Assembly: GCF_016889705.1 (NCBI RefSeq)
Contig: NZ_CP069526.1
Span: forward strand, 8,832,001 to 8,896,000
Reading direction: 5' to 3'
Source of the DNA: Amycolatopsis sp. FDAARGOS 1241
GTDB taxonomy: Bacteria; Actinomycetota; Actinomycetes; Mycobacteriales; Pseudonocardiaceae
Length of the DNA stretch: 64,000 nt
The translations under genes and the position numbers were made by a program. Under the pieces are notes generated by a model. The model was not told where the DNA came from. It saw only the letters and a list, made by a program, of their open reading frames with translations, and searched no databases. Of this stretch, positions 33,378-42,247 are shown piece by piece; the first letter of the stretch is position 1; each line of letters opens with the position of its first letter.

Positions 33378-35360
33378 TCACCTTCCGGCGAGCTCCGTGA
33401 ACGGAGCGAGCGCGGCCGGGTTTGCCAGCGCGTCCCTGCTCACGGCTTTCTCCGGCGCGACTCCGGAGAGTATCTTCTTCACCGGCACTTCACACTTCTT
33501 ACCGTTCAAGGTACGGGGGATTTCGCCGACCACCACGAACCGGTCCGGAACGTGCCGTGGTGACAGAGCGCTACGAAGCTCCTTCCGCAACTTGGCCTCG
33601 ACGTCTTCCAGCCGGATGCCCGGGGCGAGGACGAGGAAACACAGGAGCTGCCCGTCGTCGTTGCCGGCCGCGGAGGTGTCCACGACCAGGGAGTCGAGGA
33701 CCTCGTCGAAGCCCTCGACGACGCGGTAGAACTCGGCCGTGCCCATGCGGACGCCGCCGCGGTTGAGCGTCGAGTCGCTGCGGCCGTAGATCACGGCGGA
33801 GCCGCGCGGGGTGACGCGGATCCAGTCGCCGTGGCGCCAGACGCCCGGGTACACGTCGAAGTACGCCTCGTGCAGCCGCGCGCCCTCGGGGTCGTTCCAG
33901 AAGAACACCGGCATCGACGGCATCGGTTCCGTGATCACCAGCTCGCCGACCTCGTCGACCAGTGGTTTCCCGGCTTCGTCGTACGCCGAGACGGCCGCAC
34001 CGAGCGCCCGGCACGACAGCTCGCCGAGCCACACGGGCACGTCCGGCGCCGACGCGACGAACGCCGCGCACAGGTCCGTGCCGCCCGACACCGAGCAGAT
34101 CTGCACGGATTTGCCGATCTGCTCGGCGATCCAGCGGAAGCCCTCCACCGACAGCGGCGCACCCGTGGAACCCAACGCGCGCAACGCACTCAGGTCGTAG
34201 CGCTTCGCCGGCTCCAGCCCCGCCTTGAGGCAGCTCTGGATGAACGGCGCCGAGGTGCCGAAGTACGTCACGCGGTGCTGCTCGGCCAGGTGCCACAGAG
34301 CGTTCAGGTCCGGGTGGCCCGGGCTGCCGTCGAACAGGACGATGGTGGTCCCGACGAGCAGGCCCGAAATGAGGAAGTTCCACATCATCCAGCCGGTGGT
34401 GGTGAACCAGAAGAACCGCTCACCCGGCCCGAGGTCGGACTGCAGCGACAGCGCCTTGAGGTGCTCGACGACGATGCCGCCGTGGCCTTGCACGATCCCC
34501 TTCGGCAGGCCCGTGGTGCCCGAGGAGTACAGCACCCACAGCGGGTGCGCGAACTCCACCGGCTCGTAGGCGAGTTCGGCTCCGGCGTGCTCGGCGAGCA
34601 GCTCAGTCCAGTCGAGCGTGCCGTCAACGGTCCCCTCGCCCACGTACTGGACCAGGATCGTCGCGCTCAGCGACGGGATTTCGTGGCGGAGCCGCTCGAC
34701 GGTGGGGCGCACGTCGAACTCGCGGCCGTTGTAGGCGTAGCCGTTGACCGCGATGAGCACCTTCGGCTCGATCTGCGTGAAGCGGTCGGAGATCGCGCGC
34801 ACCCCGAAGTCCGGCGAGCACGACGACCAGATCGCACCCAGGCTCGCGGTGGCGAGGAACGCGACGAGCGTCTGCGGGCAGTTCGGCGCGAGCGCCACCA
34901 CGCGGTCGCCCTTCTCGACGCCCAGTGCCCGCAACGCCCCGCGCGCGGCCGCGACCTGCGCGCGCAGCTCGCCGTACGTGAGCTGCGCGGCGAGGCCGTC
35001 TTCGCGGTGGAAGATCACGGCGAGCTCGTCGTCCGCCTTGGCCGCGCCCGCGACGCCGGGGCTCAGCGCGTGCTCCGCGTAGTTCAGCGTGCCGCCGTCG
35101 AACCACTTCGCGTTCGGCATCTCGCCGGACAGGACTTCGCGCGGGCGGTCGTGCCACAGCACACCGGAGAACTCGGCGACGGCCGCCCAGAACTCGGGCA
35201 CGTGTTCCACGGAGTAGCGCCACAGCGAGTCGTAGTCGTCGTCGACGGGCGCGCCGCGTTCTTCGCGCAGCCAGCGGCGGAACGCTTCGATTCGGGTGTC
35301 GGACACTCGGCTCGGGTCGGGTCGCCAGAGCACTTCGGGAACATCGGCATTCTGGGTCAC
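33378..35360 (-). CDS. Acetoacetyl-CoA synthetase (acetoacetate-CoA ligase)
   Basis: A 660-residue member of the ANL adenylating family. The N-terminus has the ACAS_N pattern (DYDSLWRYSVEHVPEFWAAV). The AMP-binding P-loop is LYSSGTTGLPKGIVQGHGG, followed by FWFTTTGWMMWNFLISGL and SVSGGTDLCAAFV, with STLNRGGVRMGTAEFY near the C-terminal hinge. LNGKKCEVPVKKIL carries the catalytic Lys. It activates acetoacetate to acetoacetyl-CoA with ATP. The GTG at 35360 starts VTQNADVPEVLW. The frame is open further upstream, but there it is unlike the family. The length is normal. Confidence 0.93.
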   Translation of the reverse strand: MTQNADVPEVLWRPDPSRVSDTRIEAFRRWLREERGAPVDDDYDSLWRYSVEHVPEFWAAVAEFSGVLWHDRPREVLSGEMPNAKWFDGGTLNYAEHALSPGVAGAAKADDELAVIFHREDGLAAQLTYGELRAQVAAARGALRALGVEKGDRVVALAPNCPQTLVAFLATASLGAIWSSCSPDFGVRAISDRFTQIEPKVLIAVNGYAYNGREFDVRPTVERLRHEIPSLSATILVQYVGEGTVDGTLDWTELLAEHAGAELAYEPVEFAHPLWVLYSSGTTGLPKGIVQGHGGIVVEHLKALSLQSDLGPGERFFWFTTTGWMMWNFLISGLLVGTTIVLFDGSPGHPDLNALWHLAEQHRVTYFGTSAPFIQSCLKAGLEPAKRYDLSALRALGSTGAPLSVEGFRWIAEQIGKSVQICSVSGGTDLCAAFVASAPDVPVWLGELSCRALGAAVSAYDEAGKPLVDEVGELVITEPMPSMPVFFWNDPEGARLHEAYFDVYPGVWRHGDWIRVTPRGSAVIYGRSDSTLNRGGVRMGTAEFYRVVEGFDEVLDSLVVDTSAAGNDDGQLLCFLVLAPGIRLEDVEAKLRKELRSALSPRHVPDRFVVVGEIPRTLNGKKCEVPVKKILSGVAPEKAVSRDALANPAALAPFTELAGR

Positions 35361-35401
35361 CCCGAGGATGTTAACTGCCGCTAACCTCCGCGGCCAGCGT
35401 C

Positions 35402-36034
35402 CTAGCGGAGGTGGGCGTCGAACCAGTCGAGGGTGCGCTGCCAGGCCTCTTCGGCCGCGCCGGGGTCGGCGTCGAAACGGTGGTTGGCGCCCGGGTAGCG
35501 CACGACGTTCGTGGCCACCTCCGCCGACGCCGCCGCCTCTCGCAGCTGTTCCACTTCGGCGCCGCCGGCGTCGTCGCCCGCGTCGCCGTACATGCCGAGC
35601 CACGGGCTGGTGACGTGCCCGGCGATGTCGAGCAGCCGCGGCAGCTCCGTCACGCGCTGGCCGCCGACGCTGACCGCGGCCCCGAGCTTCCGGTGCGACG
35701 CGACGACGAGTGCCGCCGTCCCGCCGAGGTCGAAGCCGACGACACCGCGCAGATCCGCGTCGACGCCGCGTTCCACGAGCCATTCGAGTGTGATGTCGGT
35801 CGCGTCGAGGAGATCCTGCTGCGTGAGCTGCTCGCCGCTGGCGATGTGCGGCGTGACGGTGAGCCAGCCCTCGTCGGCCAGGCTGGCCACGAGGAAAACC
35901 ACGCCGTCGGTGATGCCTTCGCCTTCGTGCAGGACAACGAGGCCGCCGCGTAGGGCACCGTCGGGTTCCGCGAAGGTCAGGCGCAGGGCGCGGCCGTCGG
36001 TACGCTGGTAATCCACGGTGCTCGTCGACGTCAT
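35402..36034 (-). CDS. Dienelactone hydrolase-like protein with Asp at the nucleophile position
   Basis: A 210-residue alpha/beta hydrolase starting MTSTSTVDYQRTDGRALRL. The family layout is present: GGLVVLHEGEGI (oxyanion strand), the elbow GVVGFDLGGTAALVVAS, LGMYGDAGDD (acid) and PGANHRFD (His). Dienelactone hydrolases have Cys in G-x-C-x-G-G, while here that residue is Asp (GFDLGG). This would change the chemistry to an aspartyl nucleophile or abolish it. The gene lies 41 bp downstream of... the acetoacetyl-CoA synthetase start on the same strand, so the two may share a transcript. Confidence 0.8.
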   Translation of the reverse strand: MTSTSTVDYQRTDGRALRLTFAEPDGALRGGLVVLHEGEGITDGVVFLVASLADEGWLTVTPHIASGEQLTQQDLLDATDITLEWLVERGVDADLRGVVGFDLGGTAALVVASHRKLGAAVSVGGQRVTELPRLLDIAGHVTSPWLGMYGDAGDDAGGAEVEQLREAAASAEVATNVVRYPGANHRFDADPGAAEEAWQRTLDWFDAHLR

Positions 36035-36138
36035 CGACTCATGCAATCACCTCAGGGTGAACATTGGGAACCTTTGTGGATCGGCCGTCGCGAGATACGG
36101 TGACCGTGCTGTCCCGCCAGACCCGAGGAGAACCGACG

Positions 36139-37194
36139 ATGCCGTCCCTCGCACCGCGCCCCGACCTTGATTCGTTGCCGAAGTACGTCCCCGGCCGGAC
36201 GATCCAAGGCGCGATCAAGCTCGCGAGCAACGAGGTGCCCGGCGGCCCGCTCCCCAGCGTGCAGGCCGCCATCACCGCGGCGATGGCCGACGTCAACCGC
36301 TACCCCGACGCCGGCTCGCACGCCCTGCGCCGGCGGCTCGCCGCCGACCTCGACGTGGCCGTCGACCAGGTCGCGATCGGCTGCGGCTCGGTCGCCCTGT
36401 GCCAGCAGCTCGTGCAGGCCGTCTGCGGCCCCGGCGACGAAGCGATGTACCCGTGGCGCTCCTTCGAGGCCTACCCGATCGTCACGCAGGTGGCACACGC
36501 CAAGTCGGTACAGGTGCCGCTGACGTCCGCCCACGGCCTGGACCTCGACGCGATGCTCGCGGCGATCACGGAGCGGACGAAGCTCGTGTTCGTCTGCAAC
36601 CCCAACAACCCCACGGGTACCGTGGTGAAGCGGGACGAGATCGCGCGCTTCCTCGACGCCGTGCCGTCCCACGTGCTCGTGGTGCTCGACGAGGCCTACA
36701 AGGAATTCGTGACGGACGCGGACGTGCCCGACGGCATCGAGTTCACCCGCACGCACGACAACGTGGCGGTGCTGCGCACTTTCTCCAAGGCGTACGGGCT
36801 CGCCGGGCTGCGCGTGGGGTACGCCGTGGCCTCGCCCGCCATCGCCGAAGCGCTGCGGCAGGTCTGCGTCACGTTCTCGGTGAACGCCATCGCCCAGGTG
36901 GCGGCTATGGCTTCCCTCGACGCCGCCGGCGAGCTCATGGAACGCTGCCGGGAAATCATCTCCGAGCGCGACCGCGTGCGTACGGCCCTGGTCGACATGG
37001 GCTACGAAATCCCGCCCACACAAGCGAACTTCGTGTGGTTCCCCCTCGGCGAACGCACGATGGACTTCGCGGAGCACATGCTCGACCGCAAACTCGTCGT
37101 CCGCCCCTTCGCCGGCGACGGCGCCCGCGTGACCATCGGCACGCCGGAGGAGAACGACCAGTTCCTGACCGCCGCCCGGGAATTCCTGGCGTGA
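36139..37194 (+). CDS. Histidinol-phosphate/aromatic aminotransferase (HisC/Pat family)
   Basis: A 351-residue fold-type I PLP enzyme with family motifs KLASNEVPGGPLPSV, NRYPDAG, WRSFEAYPIVTQ and VFVCNPNNPTGT. DEAYKEF and the PLP-lysine segment TFSKAYGLAGLRVGY are also present. The pattern is close to the mycobacterial Pat/HisC2 type, which transaminates phenylalanine or histidinol phosphate. It is not in a his operon, so an aromatic amino-acid role is more likely (inference). The ATG at 36139 has GAGGAGAACC upstream. A hairpin follows the stop. Confidence 0.88.
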   Translation: MPSLAPRPDLDSLPKYVPGRTIQGAIKLASNEVPGGPLPSVQAAITAAMADVNRYPDAGSHALRRRLAADLDVAVDQVAIGCGSVALCQQLVQAVCGPGDEAMYPWRSFEAYPIVTQVAHAKSVQVPLTSAHGLDLDAMLAAITERTKLVFVCNPNNPTGTVVKRDEIARFLDAVPSHVLVVLDEAYKEFVTDADVPDGIEFTRTHDNVAVLRTFSKAYGLAGLRVGYAVASPAIAEALRQVCVTFSVNAIAQVAAMASLDAAGELMERCREIISERDRVRTALVDMGYEIPPTQANFVWFPLGERTMDFAEHMLDRKLVVRPFAGDGARVTIGTPEENDQFLTAAREFLA

Positions 37195-37200
37195 CGGGGT

Positions 37201-37242
37201 GGCAAGACCCGGCGGAGCGGCATCCGTTCCGCTGATCTTGCC
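37201..37242 (+). terminator. Hairpin after the aminotransferase gene
   Basis: Outer arms GGCAAGA (37201-37207) and TCTTGCC (37236-37242) enclose an inner stem AGCGG/CCGCT. It lies 6 bp after the stop codon. Confidence 0.6.
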
Positions 37243-37287
37243 GCGTCACTCTCCCCGGGTTTTGGCGCGCGGGCATAGTTTTGCCCG

Positions 37288-38172
37288 ATGGCGGGCACAA
37301 CCGAACGAGACACCACCGCGCGCGAACGCGAAATCGGCGACGAACTCCGGCGGCTTCGCGTGCGCGCGAACCTGACGGCGGCCGATCTCTCGAAACGCGT
37401 CGGCTTTTCGCCGAGCAAGATCTCCCGCATGGAGAGCGGCGCCCGCGGCGTCACCGAAATCGACGCCACGCTCTTCGCCGCCAACTGTGGCGCCTCCCGC
37501 AAGGAGGTGCTGCACCTGGTCGGCCTCGTGCACGAGGCCGACGACGGTTACCGTCTTCGCCCGCACGAAGAGCAGTTGTCCGACGAGCTTCCCTCGCTCA
37601 TCGTCGCCGAGACGGGCTCCAGCGAGATCATCCAGTTTGAGCCGCTGGTCATTCCGGGGATCCTGCAGATCGAAGAGTACGCCCGGGCGATCTTCCGCTG
37701 GGCAGCCGATTTCGATGACGCGGCCATTGAGGTTCGGGTGCAGGCCCGGCTCGCACGGCAATCCCTCTTACGCCGCAAGGATTCGCCGTACTTCACCTTC
37801 TACATTCATGAGGAGGTGCTTCGGGCTCCGGTGGCGAATCGCGCGATTATGCATGAACAGGTGCTGCACCTGCTGCTGGCTTCTTCGCTGGACCGCTGCG
37901 TTGTTCGGGTGGTGCCCAAAGCAGCTTGCCCGAACGGCGTTCTCGGGACCGGCTTCCGGGTCATGCGCTACAACGGACAGCGGCCGATCATCTACACCGA
38001 GAACCAGACGTCGAACCTGTTCCTGGAGAAGCCGGAGGACATCGAGGAGTACCGGAAGGTGCTGGCGCGAGTAGCGGGTTTCGCGTTGGATGGAGCAGAC
38101 TCGCGCGAGTGGCTTGCCACGTTGGCAAGCGAGTACGACCAAGCGAAGGACGGCCCGGATGAACTCCCGTGA
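37288..38172 (+). CDS. XRE-family regulator with DUF5753 domain
   Basis: A 294-residue protein. Its N-terminal helix-turn-helix is GDELRRLRVRANLTAADLSK then RVGFSPSKISRMESG. The DUF5753 domain follows (EPLVIPGILQIEEYARAIF, RVQARLARQSLLRR, PYFTFYIHEEVLRAPVAN). This architecture is abundant in actinomycetes and is nearly always paired with a small DUF397 protein, as here. Such pairs act as transcriptional switches in development and antibiotic production. The two genes overlap by 14 bp. Confidence 0.92.
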   Translation: MAGTTERDTTAREREIGDELRRLRVRANLTAADLSKRVGFSPSKISRMESGARGVTEIDATLFAANCGASRKEVLHLVGLVHEADDGYRLRPHEEQLSDELPSLIVAETGSSEIIQFEPLVIPGILQIEEYARAIFRWAADFDDAAIEVRVQARLARQSLLRRKDSPYFTFYIHEEVLRAPVANRAIMHEQVLHLLLASSLDRCVVRVVPKAACPNGVLGTGFRVMRYNGQRPIIYTENQTSNLFLEKPEDIEEYRKVLARVAGFALDGADSREWLATLASEYDQAKDGPDELP

Positions 38173-38350
38173 CCAGGTCTGGCGCAAGAGCAGCTACAGC
38201 GGCGGCAACAGCGGCAACGTCGACTGCGTCGAGGTCGCGCTGGGCACCGAGGTCGTTGGAGTCCGGGACACGAAGGCCCGCGAGGCGGGCGAACTGCACG
38301 TGCCGGCCGAAGCGTGGCTGGCTTTCGTGCGCGGGTCACTTCAGGATTAG
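38159..38350 (+). CDS. DUF397 peptide, partner of the XRE regulator
   Basis: A 63-residue protein, MNSRDQVWRKSSYSGGNSGN, then VDCVEVALG and VGVRDTKAR, with the conserved W-x-K-S-S-Y-S-G and the VRD motif of DUF397. It probably binds the upstream XRE protein and modulates it (known from paired homologues). Its 3' end overlaps that of the convergent permease gene by 15 bp. Confidence 0.9.
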   Translation: MNSRDQVWRKSSYSGGNSGNVDCVEVALGTEVVGVRDTKAREAGELHVPAEAWLAFVRGSLQD

Positions 38351-39097
38351 TTGCACCACTGCCGCAAGGCCGATCACGACGATGACGGCCCGCAGCACCG
38401 TCGGCGACAGCCGGCGGCCGATCTTCGCGCCGAGCTGCCCGCCGAGCGTCGAGCCGACGGCCAGCAGCCCGATGACCGGCCAGCTCACCGGCGCGATGAA
38501 CGCGTAGATGGCGCCCGCGACGACGTTGACGACGGCGGCGAGGACGTTTTTGGTGCCGTTGAGCCGTTGCAGGGGTTCCGACAGCAGCATGCCCATCACG
38601 GCCATCAACATCACGCCCTGCGCGGCGGTGAAGTAGCCGCCGTAGATGCCGATGAGGAAGAGCAGCCCCATGAGCAGCGGGCCGGGTTTGTGCTCCGTCC
38701 CGTTGGTCTCGCGGCGCTTCTGCACCCACTTCGACACCCTCGGCTGCACGATCACCAGCACGACGGCGAGCCCGACGAGCACGGGGACGATCGTCTCGAA
38801 GGCGTCCGGCGGGAGCGTCAGCAACAGGATCGTCCCGCCGATCGCCCCGAAGAACGACGCCACCGAGAACCTCAGGACCTGCGGCCAGTAGCCGTCGAGC
38901 TCCGCGCGGTAGCCGTACGCGCCGCTGATGGTCCCCGGCGCCAGCCCGACGGCGTTGGACGTCGTCGCGGTCAGCGGCGAGTACCCCAGCGCCACGAGCA
39001 CGGGGAACGTCACCAGCGTCCCCGACCCGACCACCGCGTTGATCGTCCCCGCCCACACCCCGGCGACGAAGATGATCACGGCGTGCCACCACGTCAT
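38336..39097 (-). CDS. TauE/SafE-family sulfite/anion exporter
   Basis: A 253-residue membrane protein with about eight hydrophobic segments and the two repeated signatures of the family: GTINAVVGSGTLVTFPVLVA with TSNAVGLAPG, and GIYGGYFTAAQGVMLMAVMG with NVVAGAIYAF. The start MTWWHAVIIF at 39097 is chosen because the TM1 pattern begins there. It probably exports or imports sulfur-containing anions. The substrate is unassigned. Confidence 0.87.
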   Translation of the reverse strand: MTWWHAVIIFVAGVWAGTINAVVGSGTLVTFPVLVALGYSPLTATTSNAVGLAPGTISGAYGYRAELDGYWPQVLRFSVASFFGAIGGTILLLTLPPDAFETIVPVLVGLAVVLVIVQPRVSKWVQKRRETNGTEHKPGPLLMGLLFLIGIYGGYFTAAQGVMLMAVMGMLLSEPLQRLNGTKNVLAAVVNVVAGAIYAFIAPVSWPVIGLLAVGSTLGGQLGAKIGRRLSPTVLRAVIVVIGLAAVVQLILK

Positions 39098-39449
39098 AAA
39101 GCGCTCACAACGGGACCCTAAGCACCCCCCGCCCACCCCGCGACGTGATGTGGCAAGTCAGACAGTCGACCCGGGCCCAAGTCCTGCGTCACCGAGAGTA
39201 ACTCCCGCCCGGGTGGAACCACCCGACGGGCACCGATCAGCTCCGGTAGAGCCTCCGCCCGAGGGCGATCAGCCATTACCGTTACCGCGCGGGAAGGTCC
39301 CGCGTTCACATCGGAACGAAGGACGCGACCTCCTTTCACCACCGCAAGGGGGTCGGCCACCGGAGACCAGGCAAGGGGTTCGCGTGACAAACCATCGCGT
39401 CCTGCTGGAAACGCAAGCAGGATGCGTTAAACCCTCCGCCACGTACACA
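39098..39449. other. Gene-free stretch upstream of the SDR pseudogene
   Basis: About 350 bases with no protein-like frame. GATGCGTTAA at 39421-39430 matches one arm of the operator palindrome that follows, and may be a second weak site. Confidence 0.4.
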
Positions 39450-39471
39450 TAACGCAATCTTGATTGCGTTA
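39450..39471 (+). promoter_or_regulatory. Palindromic operator TAACGCAAT-N4-ATTGCGTTA
   Basis: Perfect 9-bp arms at 39450-39458 and 39463-39471 with the spacer CTTG, 18 bp before the ATG of the SDR pseudogene. The size and symmetry suit a TetR/MarR-type repressor dimer. No regulator gene lies directly beside it. Confidence 0.75.
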
Positions 39472-39489
39472 ACCCCTTGGAGGCACGTG

Positions 39490-40367
39490 ATGATCTTCTT
39501 CGCGACTGGCACTTCCCGTGGCCTGGGCGCCGGATCGTCAAACGCGCGCTGGCCGCCGGCCACCAGGTCGTGGCGACGGCACGCAACCCGCAAACGCTCG
39601 CTGACCTGCAGAAACGCTTCGGCGACCAGGTGCACTTGGTGCAACTGGACGTGACCGACCCGGCCGCCGCGTCTGGCGCCGTGGCTTCGGCCGTGGACGC
39701 GTTCGGCCGCAGCGACGTCGTCGTCAACAACGCCGGCCAGGGCGACCACGCGTCGCTGGAGGACACGACCCTGGACGTCTTCCGCCGCCAGGTCGAGACG
39801 AACTTCCTCGGCACCGTCTACGTCATCAAGGCCGCGATCCCGGTTCTGCGCCGGAGGGGCGGCGGCCGCGTCATCCAGATCTCGTCCGTCGGCGGCCGCA
39901 TCGGCAGCCCGGGTATGACGGCGCACCAGTCGGCGAAGTGGGCCGTCGGCGGCTTCAGCGGGGCCCTCGCCGCCGAGGTCGGTTCGCTCGGCATCAAGGT
40001 GACGGTGCTGGAACCGGGCGGCATGCGCACGAACTGAGCCGGCAGTTCGACGGCCACCCACCGATCTCCGAGCCCTACGAAGCCACCGTCGGCGCCTCAG
40101 CCCGCGCCATGGCGAACTTCGAACAGACGGCAAACAGCGACCCCACGCGGGTCGCCGACTTGGTACTGCGCGTAGCCGCCCTCGCCGCCCCCCCCGCTGC
40201 GCCTCCTCGCCGGCAGCGACGCCGACGAATACGGCCGCGAAGTCTGGCGCGCCCGCATCACCACGGACGAGAAATGGGAATCCCTCAGCCGCTCCACCGA
40301 CCACCCGCAATCCGGCGACAACTGGCATTCCCAACGCGACGACAGCCTCCCCACCGTCAACCACTAA
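39490..40367 (+). pseudogene. Short-chain dehydrogenase/reductase, broken by several lesions
   Basis: The frame starts MIFFATGTSRGLG (nucleotide-binding TGxxxGxG). It then needs a one-base insertion near 39528 to continue RRIVKRALAAGHQVVATARN, and continues through VVVNNAGQG and ISSVGGRIGS to GGMRTN. A Trp codon appears as TGA at 40036. The family sequence resumes in another frame (PPISEPYEATVGA, RVADLVLRVAALA). After a C-run near 40191 it resumes in a third (LRLLAGSDADEYGREVWRAR, then DEKWESLSRSTD) and stops at 40367. At least four lesions make it non-functional. Confidence 0.85.
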
Positions 40368-40450
40368 TCACCAAAAAAACCGCACTACCTCTACGAAAAT
40401 CCGTGTGCACCCAGCCCTCTCCCAGCACCACGATCCCTGCCTTCCACGCA

Positions 40451-40502
40451 GTCTGGACTTCTTGTCAAGGTACTCTTTCCCGCCTTGACAAGAAGTCCAG
40501 AC
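40451..40502. repeat. Perfect 20-bp inverted repeat with 12-nt loop
   Basis: The arm at 40451-40470 (starting GTCTGGACTT) is exactly complementary to 40483-40502. There is no T-run. It lies between the SDR pseudogene and the convergent VOC gene, so it may be a terminator. Its AT content and exactness could equally mean a small mobile or REP-like element. Confidence 0.8.
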
Positions 40503-40568
40503 CGTCGTGACGATCAAAAATCGGGGTGCCCACCGCACCAATCACCCAGCGCATCGAGCACTCACACC

Positions 40569-40925
40569 TCACAACTCAAACACACAAAACTCATTCCCTT
40601 CCACATCCGCCATCACCCACCACTCCACATCGCCGCCCTTTTCCCGCACCACTCGCGCCTCCAGCGCCTCGAACTCCGCCGGATCACCCCACACATCCAG
40701 GTGCATCCGGTTCTTCACCACTTTCCCCTCCGGCACCGGATTGACCCAGATCAACGGCCCTTCCCCCGCCGGATCCACGATCGGCACCGGCCACTCCTCC
40801 GGCCGCTCCTCGCCCCGCACCGAGTCCCGCCGTACGTAGCCGATCGCGGAGCACCACCAGTCCGCCACCGCCTGATGGTCCCTCGCGTCGAGGCACAGAT
40901 CCTTGAACTTCCCAGCCACCCGCAC
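40569..40925 (-). CDS. VOC-family (glyoxalase-like) protein
   Basis: A 118-residue single-domain protein with the betaalphabetabetabeta pattern: FKDLCLDARDHQAVADWWCS (strand plus helix), PLIWVNPVPEGKVVKNRMHL with HLDVW as a metal-ligand-like His, and the closing VMADVEGNEFCVFEL (D-P-E-G-N-E-F type ending). Related actinobacterial proteins are annotated as glyoxalase-like. The substrate is unknown. Confidence 0.85.
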   Translation of the reverse strand: MRVAGKFKDLCLDARDHQAVADWWCSAIGYVRRDSVRGEERPEEWPVPIVDPAGEGPLIWVNPVPEGKVVKNRMHLDVWGDPAEFEALEARVVREKGGDVEWWVMADVEGNEFCVFEL

Positions 40926-40984
40926 AGCGTGGCACGGACCACTGACATTTTCCCGCGCCCGCCCGCGCCTGCCAGGATGGACGC

Positions 40985-41680
40985 GTGGCCCACGAATCCG
41001 AACAGGTCTGGAGCGCCACGGTCGACCACCTGCGCGCGATGATCGACTCCGGCGAGCTCCCCCCGGGCTCGCGCCTGCCCGCCGAACGCGCCCTGTGCGA
41101 GCAACTGGGCATCAGCCGCGGGTCTCTGCGGCAAGCGCTACGGGTCCTGGACTCCATCGGCTACGTCCAGATCCGCGCCGGCTCCGGCACGTACATTCGC
41201 GAGCAGACCGAGGCGCCCCTGAGCAGCTGGTTCTCCGAACACGAACAGCTCGTCGACAAGCTGTTCGACCTGCGCGCCACCGTCGAGCCGACGCTGGCCG
41301 AGCGGCTGGCCCACAGCCACTCACCCCGCACGGTCCAGACGCTGGAGGACAACGTCGCCGAGATGGCCGCGGCCGCCGACACCGGCGACATGCTGCGCGT
41401 CATCGCGACCGACGCGGAGTTCCACCGGGTCATCGCGGGCAACGCCGGCAACGACGACGTCGCCGACCTGCTGCGTTCCGTCCTCGCCCTCGTCGGCGAA
41501 GAACGCCGCGCCGCGTTGCGGCTGCCGGGCCAGATCCGCAAGGCCGTGGACGAGCACCGGGCGATCCTGGAGGCCATCCGCCGCTCCGACGGGCCCGCCG
41601 CGCGCGAGATCACCCTCAAGCACCTGCTGGACGCGAAGACCTACGCCCACGACTACGCGGCGGGCACCGGCGCCGGCTAA
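40985..41680 (+). CDS. FadR-type GntR transcriptional regulator
   Basis: A 231-residue protein. The winged helix contains DSGELPPGSRLPAERALCEQ, then LGISRGSLRQALRVL and GYVQIRAGSGTYI. The FCD ligand domain follows with LFDLRATVEPTLAERLA, DAEFHRVIAGNAGN and VDEHRAILEAIRRSD, with the Asp/His metal-site residues in place. The ligand is probably an organic acid. Its stop overlaps the convergent FBP-domain gene by 4 bp. Confidence 0.92.
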   Translation: MAHESEQVWSATVDHLRAMIDSGELPPGSRLPAERALCEQLGISRGSLRQALRVLDSIGYVQIRAGSGTYIREQTEAPLSSWFSEHEQLVDKLFDLRATVEPTLAERLAHSHSPRTVQTLEDNVAEMAAAADTGDMLRVIATDAEFHRVIAGNAGNDDVADLLRSVLALVGEERRAALRLPGQIRKAVDEHRAILEAIRRSDGPAAREITLKHLLDAKTYAHDYAAGTGAG

Positions 41681-42165
41681 CGCGACTCGAGAATCCGCGC
41701 CACGAACCGCTGCACCTTGTCCTCCAGCCGCGCCACGCGGTCGTCGATCGAGAGCGTTTCCTTGGGCTGGGGCACGTCCGGCTTGAGTTCCCCGCGCACG
41801 TATGCACTGCACGACAGGTTCGAGCACACGTACGTGCCCAGCGTGTTGCCCTCGCGGCCGAGCTTGCCGGCGCGGCGGCCGGTGAACAGGGTGACGTCGG
41901 ACAGCGCGTGGGTGGTCGCGCAGAAGCCGCACATGTTGCTGCGCAACCGCGACGAAGGCGGGGGCGCCGCGCGCAAGGACAGGCCCACGATCTCGTCCCG
42001 GTAGGGCACCACGAGGTACGCGCGTGCGGGCGCCTTCGGGTCGCGCCAGCCGAGGAAGTCGCGGGCGGCCCACGGGACGCCGGCCGGGATCGTGACCGAC
42101 TTGGCCTCGCCGCGGGAGCAGTTCACGAAGGACGCGCGGATCTGGTCGGCGTCGAGGGGTTGCAT
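41677..42165 (-). CDS. FBP-domain (FusB-like) zinc-finger protein
   Basis: A 162-residue protein starting MQPLDADQIRASFVNCSRGE. The four-cysteine treble-clef zinc finger is MCGFCATT ... YVCSNLSCSAYVRG, as in elongation factor G-binding (FusB/FBP) proteins. WAARDFLGWRDP and YLVVPYRDEIVGLSLR complete the domain. Family members bind EF-G and rescue it from fusidic acid. Actinobacterial members are less studied. The C-terminal DDRVARLEDKVQRFV is a short coiled coil. Confidence 0.88.
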   Translation of the reverse strand: MQPLDADQIRASFVNCSRGEAKSVTIPAGVPWAARDFLGWRDPKAPARAYLVVPYRDEIVGLSLRAAPPPSSRLRSNMCGFCATTHALSDVTLFTGRRAGKLGREGNTLGTYVCSNLSCSAYVRGELKPDVPQPKETLSIDDRVARLEDKVQRFVARILESR

Positions 42166-42247
42166 GGCCAGCACGGTAACCACCGGCCCGCGAGACCTGC
42201 CACGCCTTTTCTCGCCGAGCCTGGCCGGAGCCCATACGATCGGCGGC

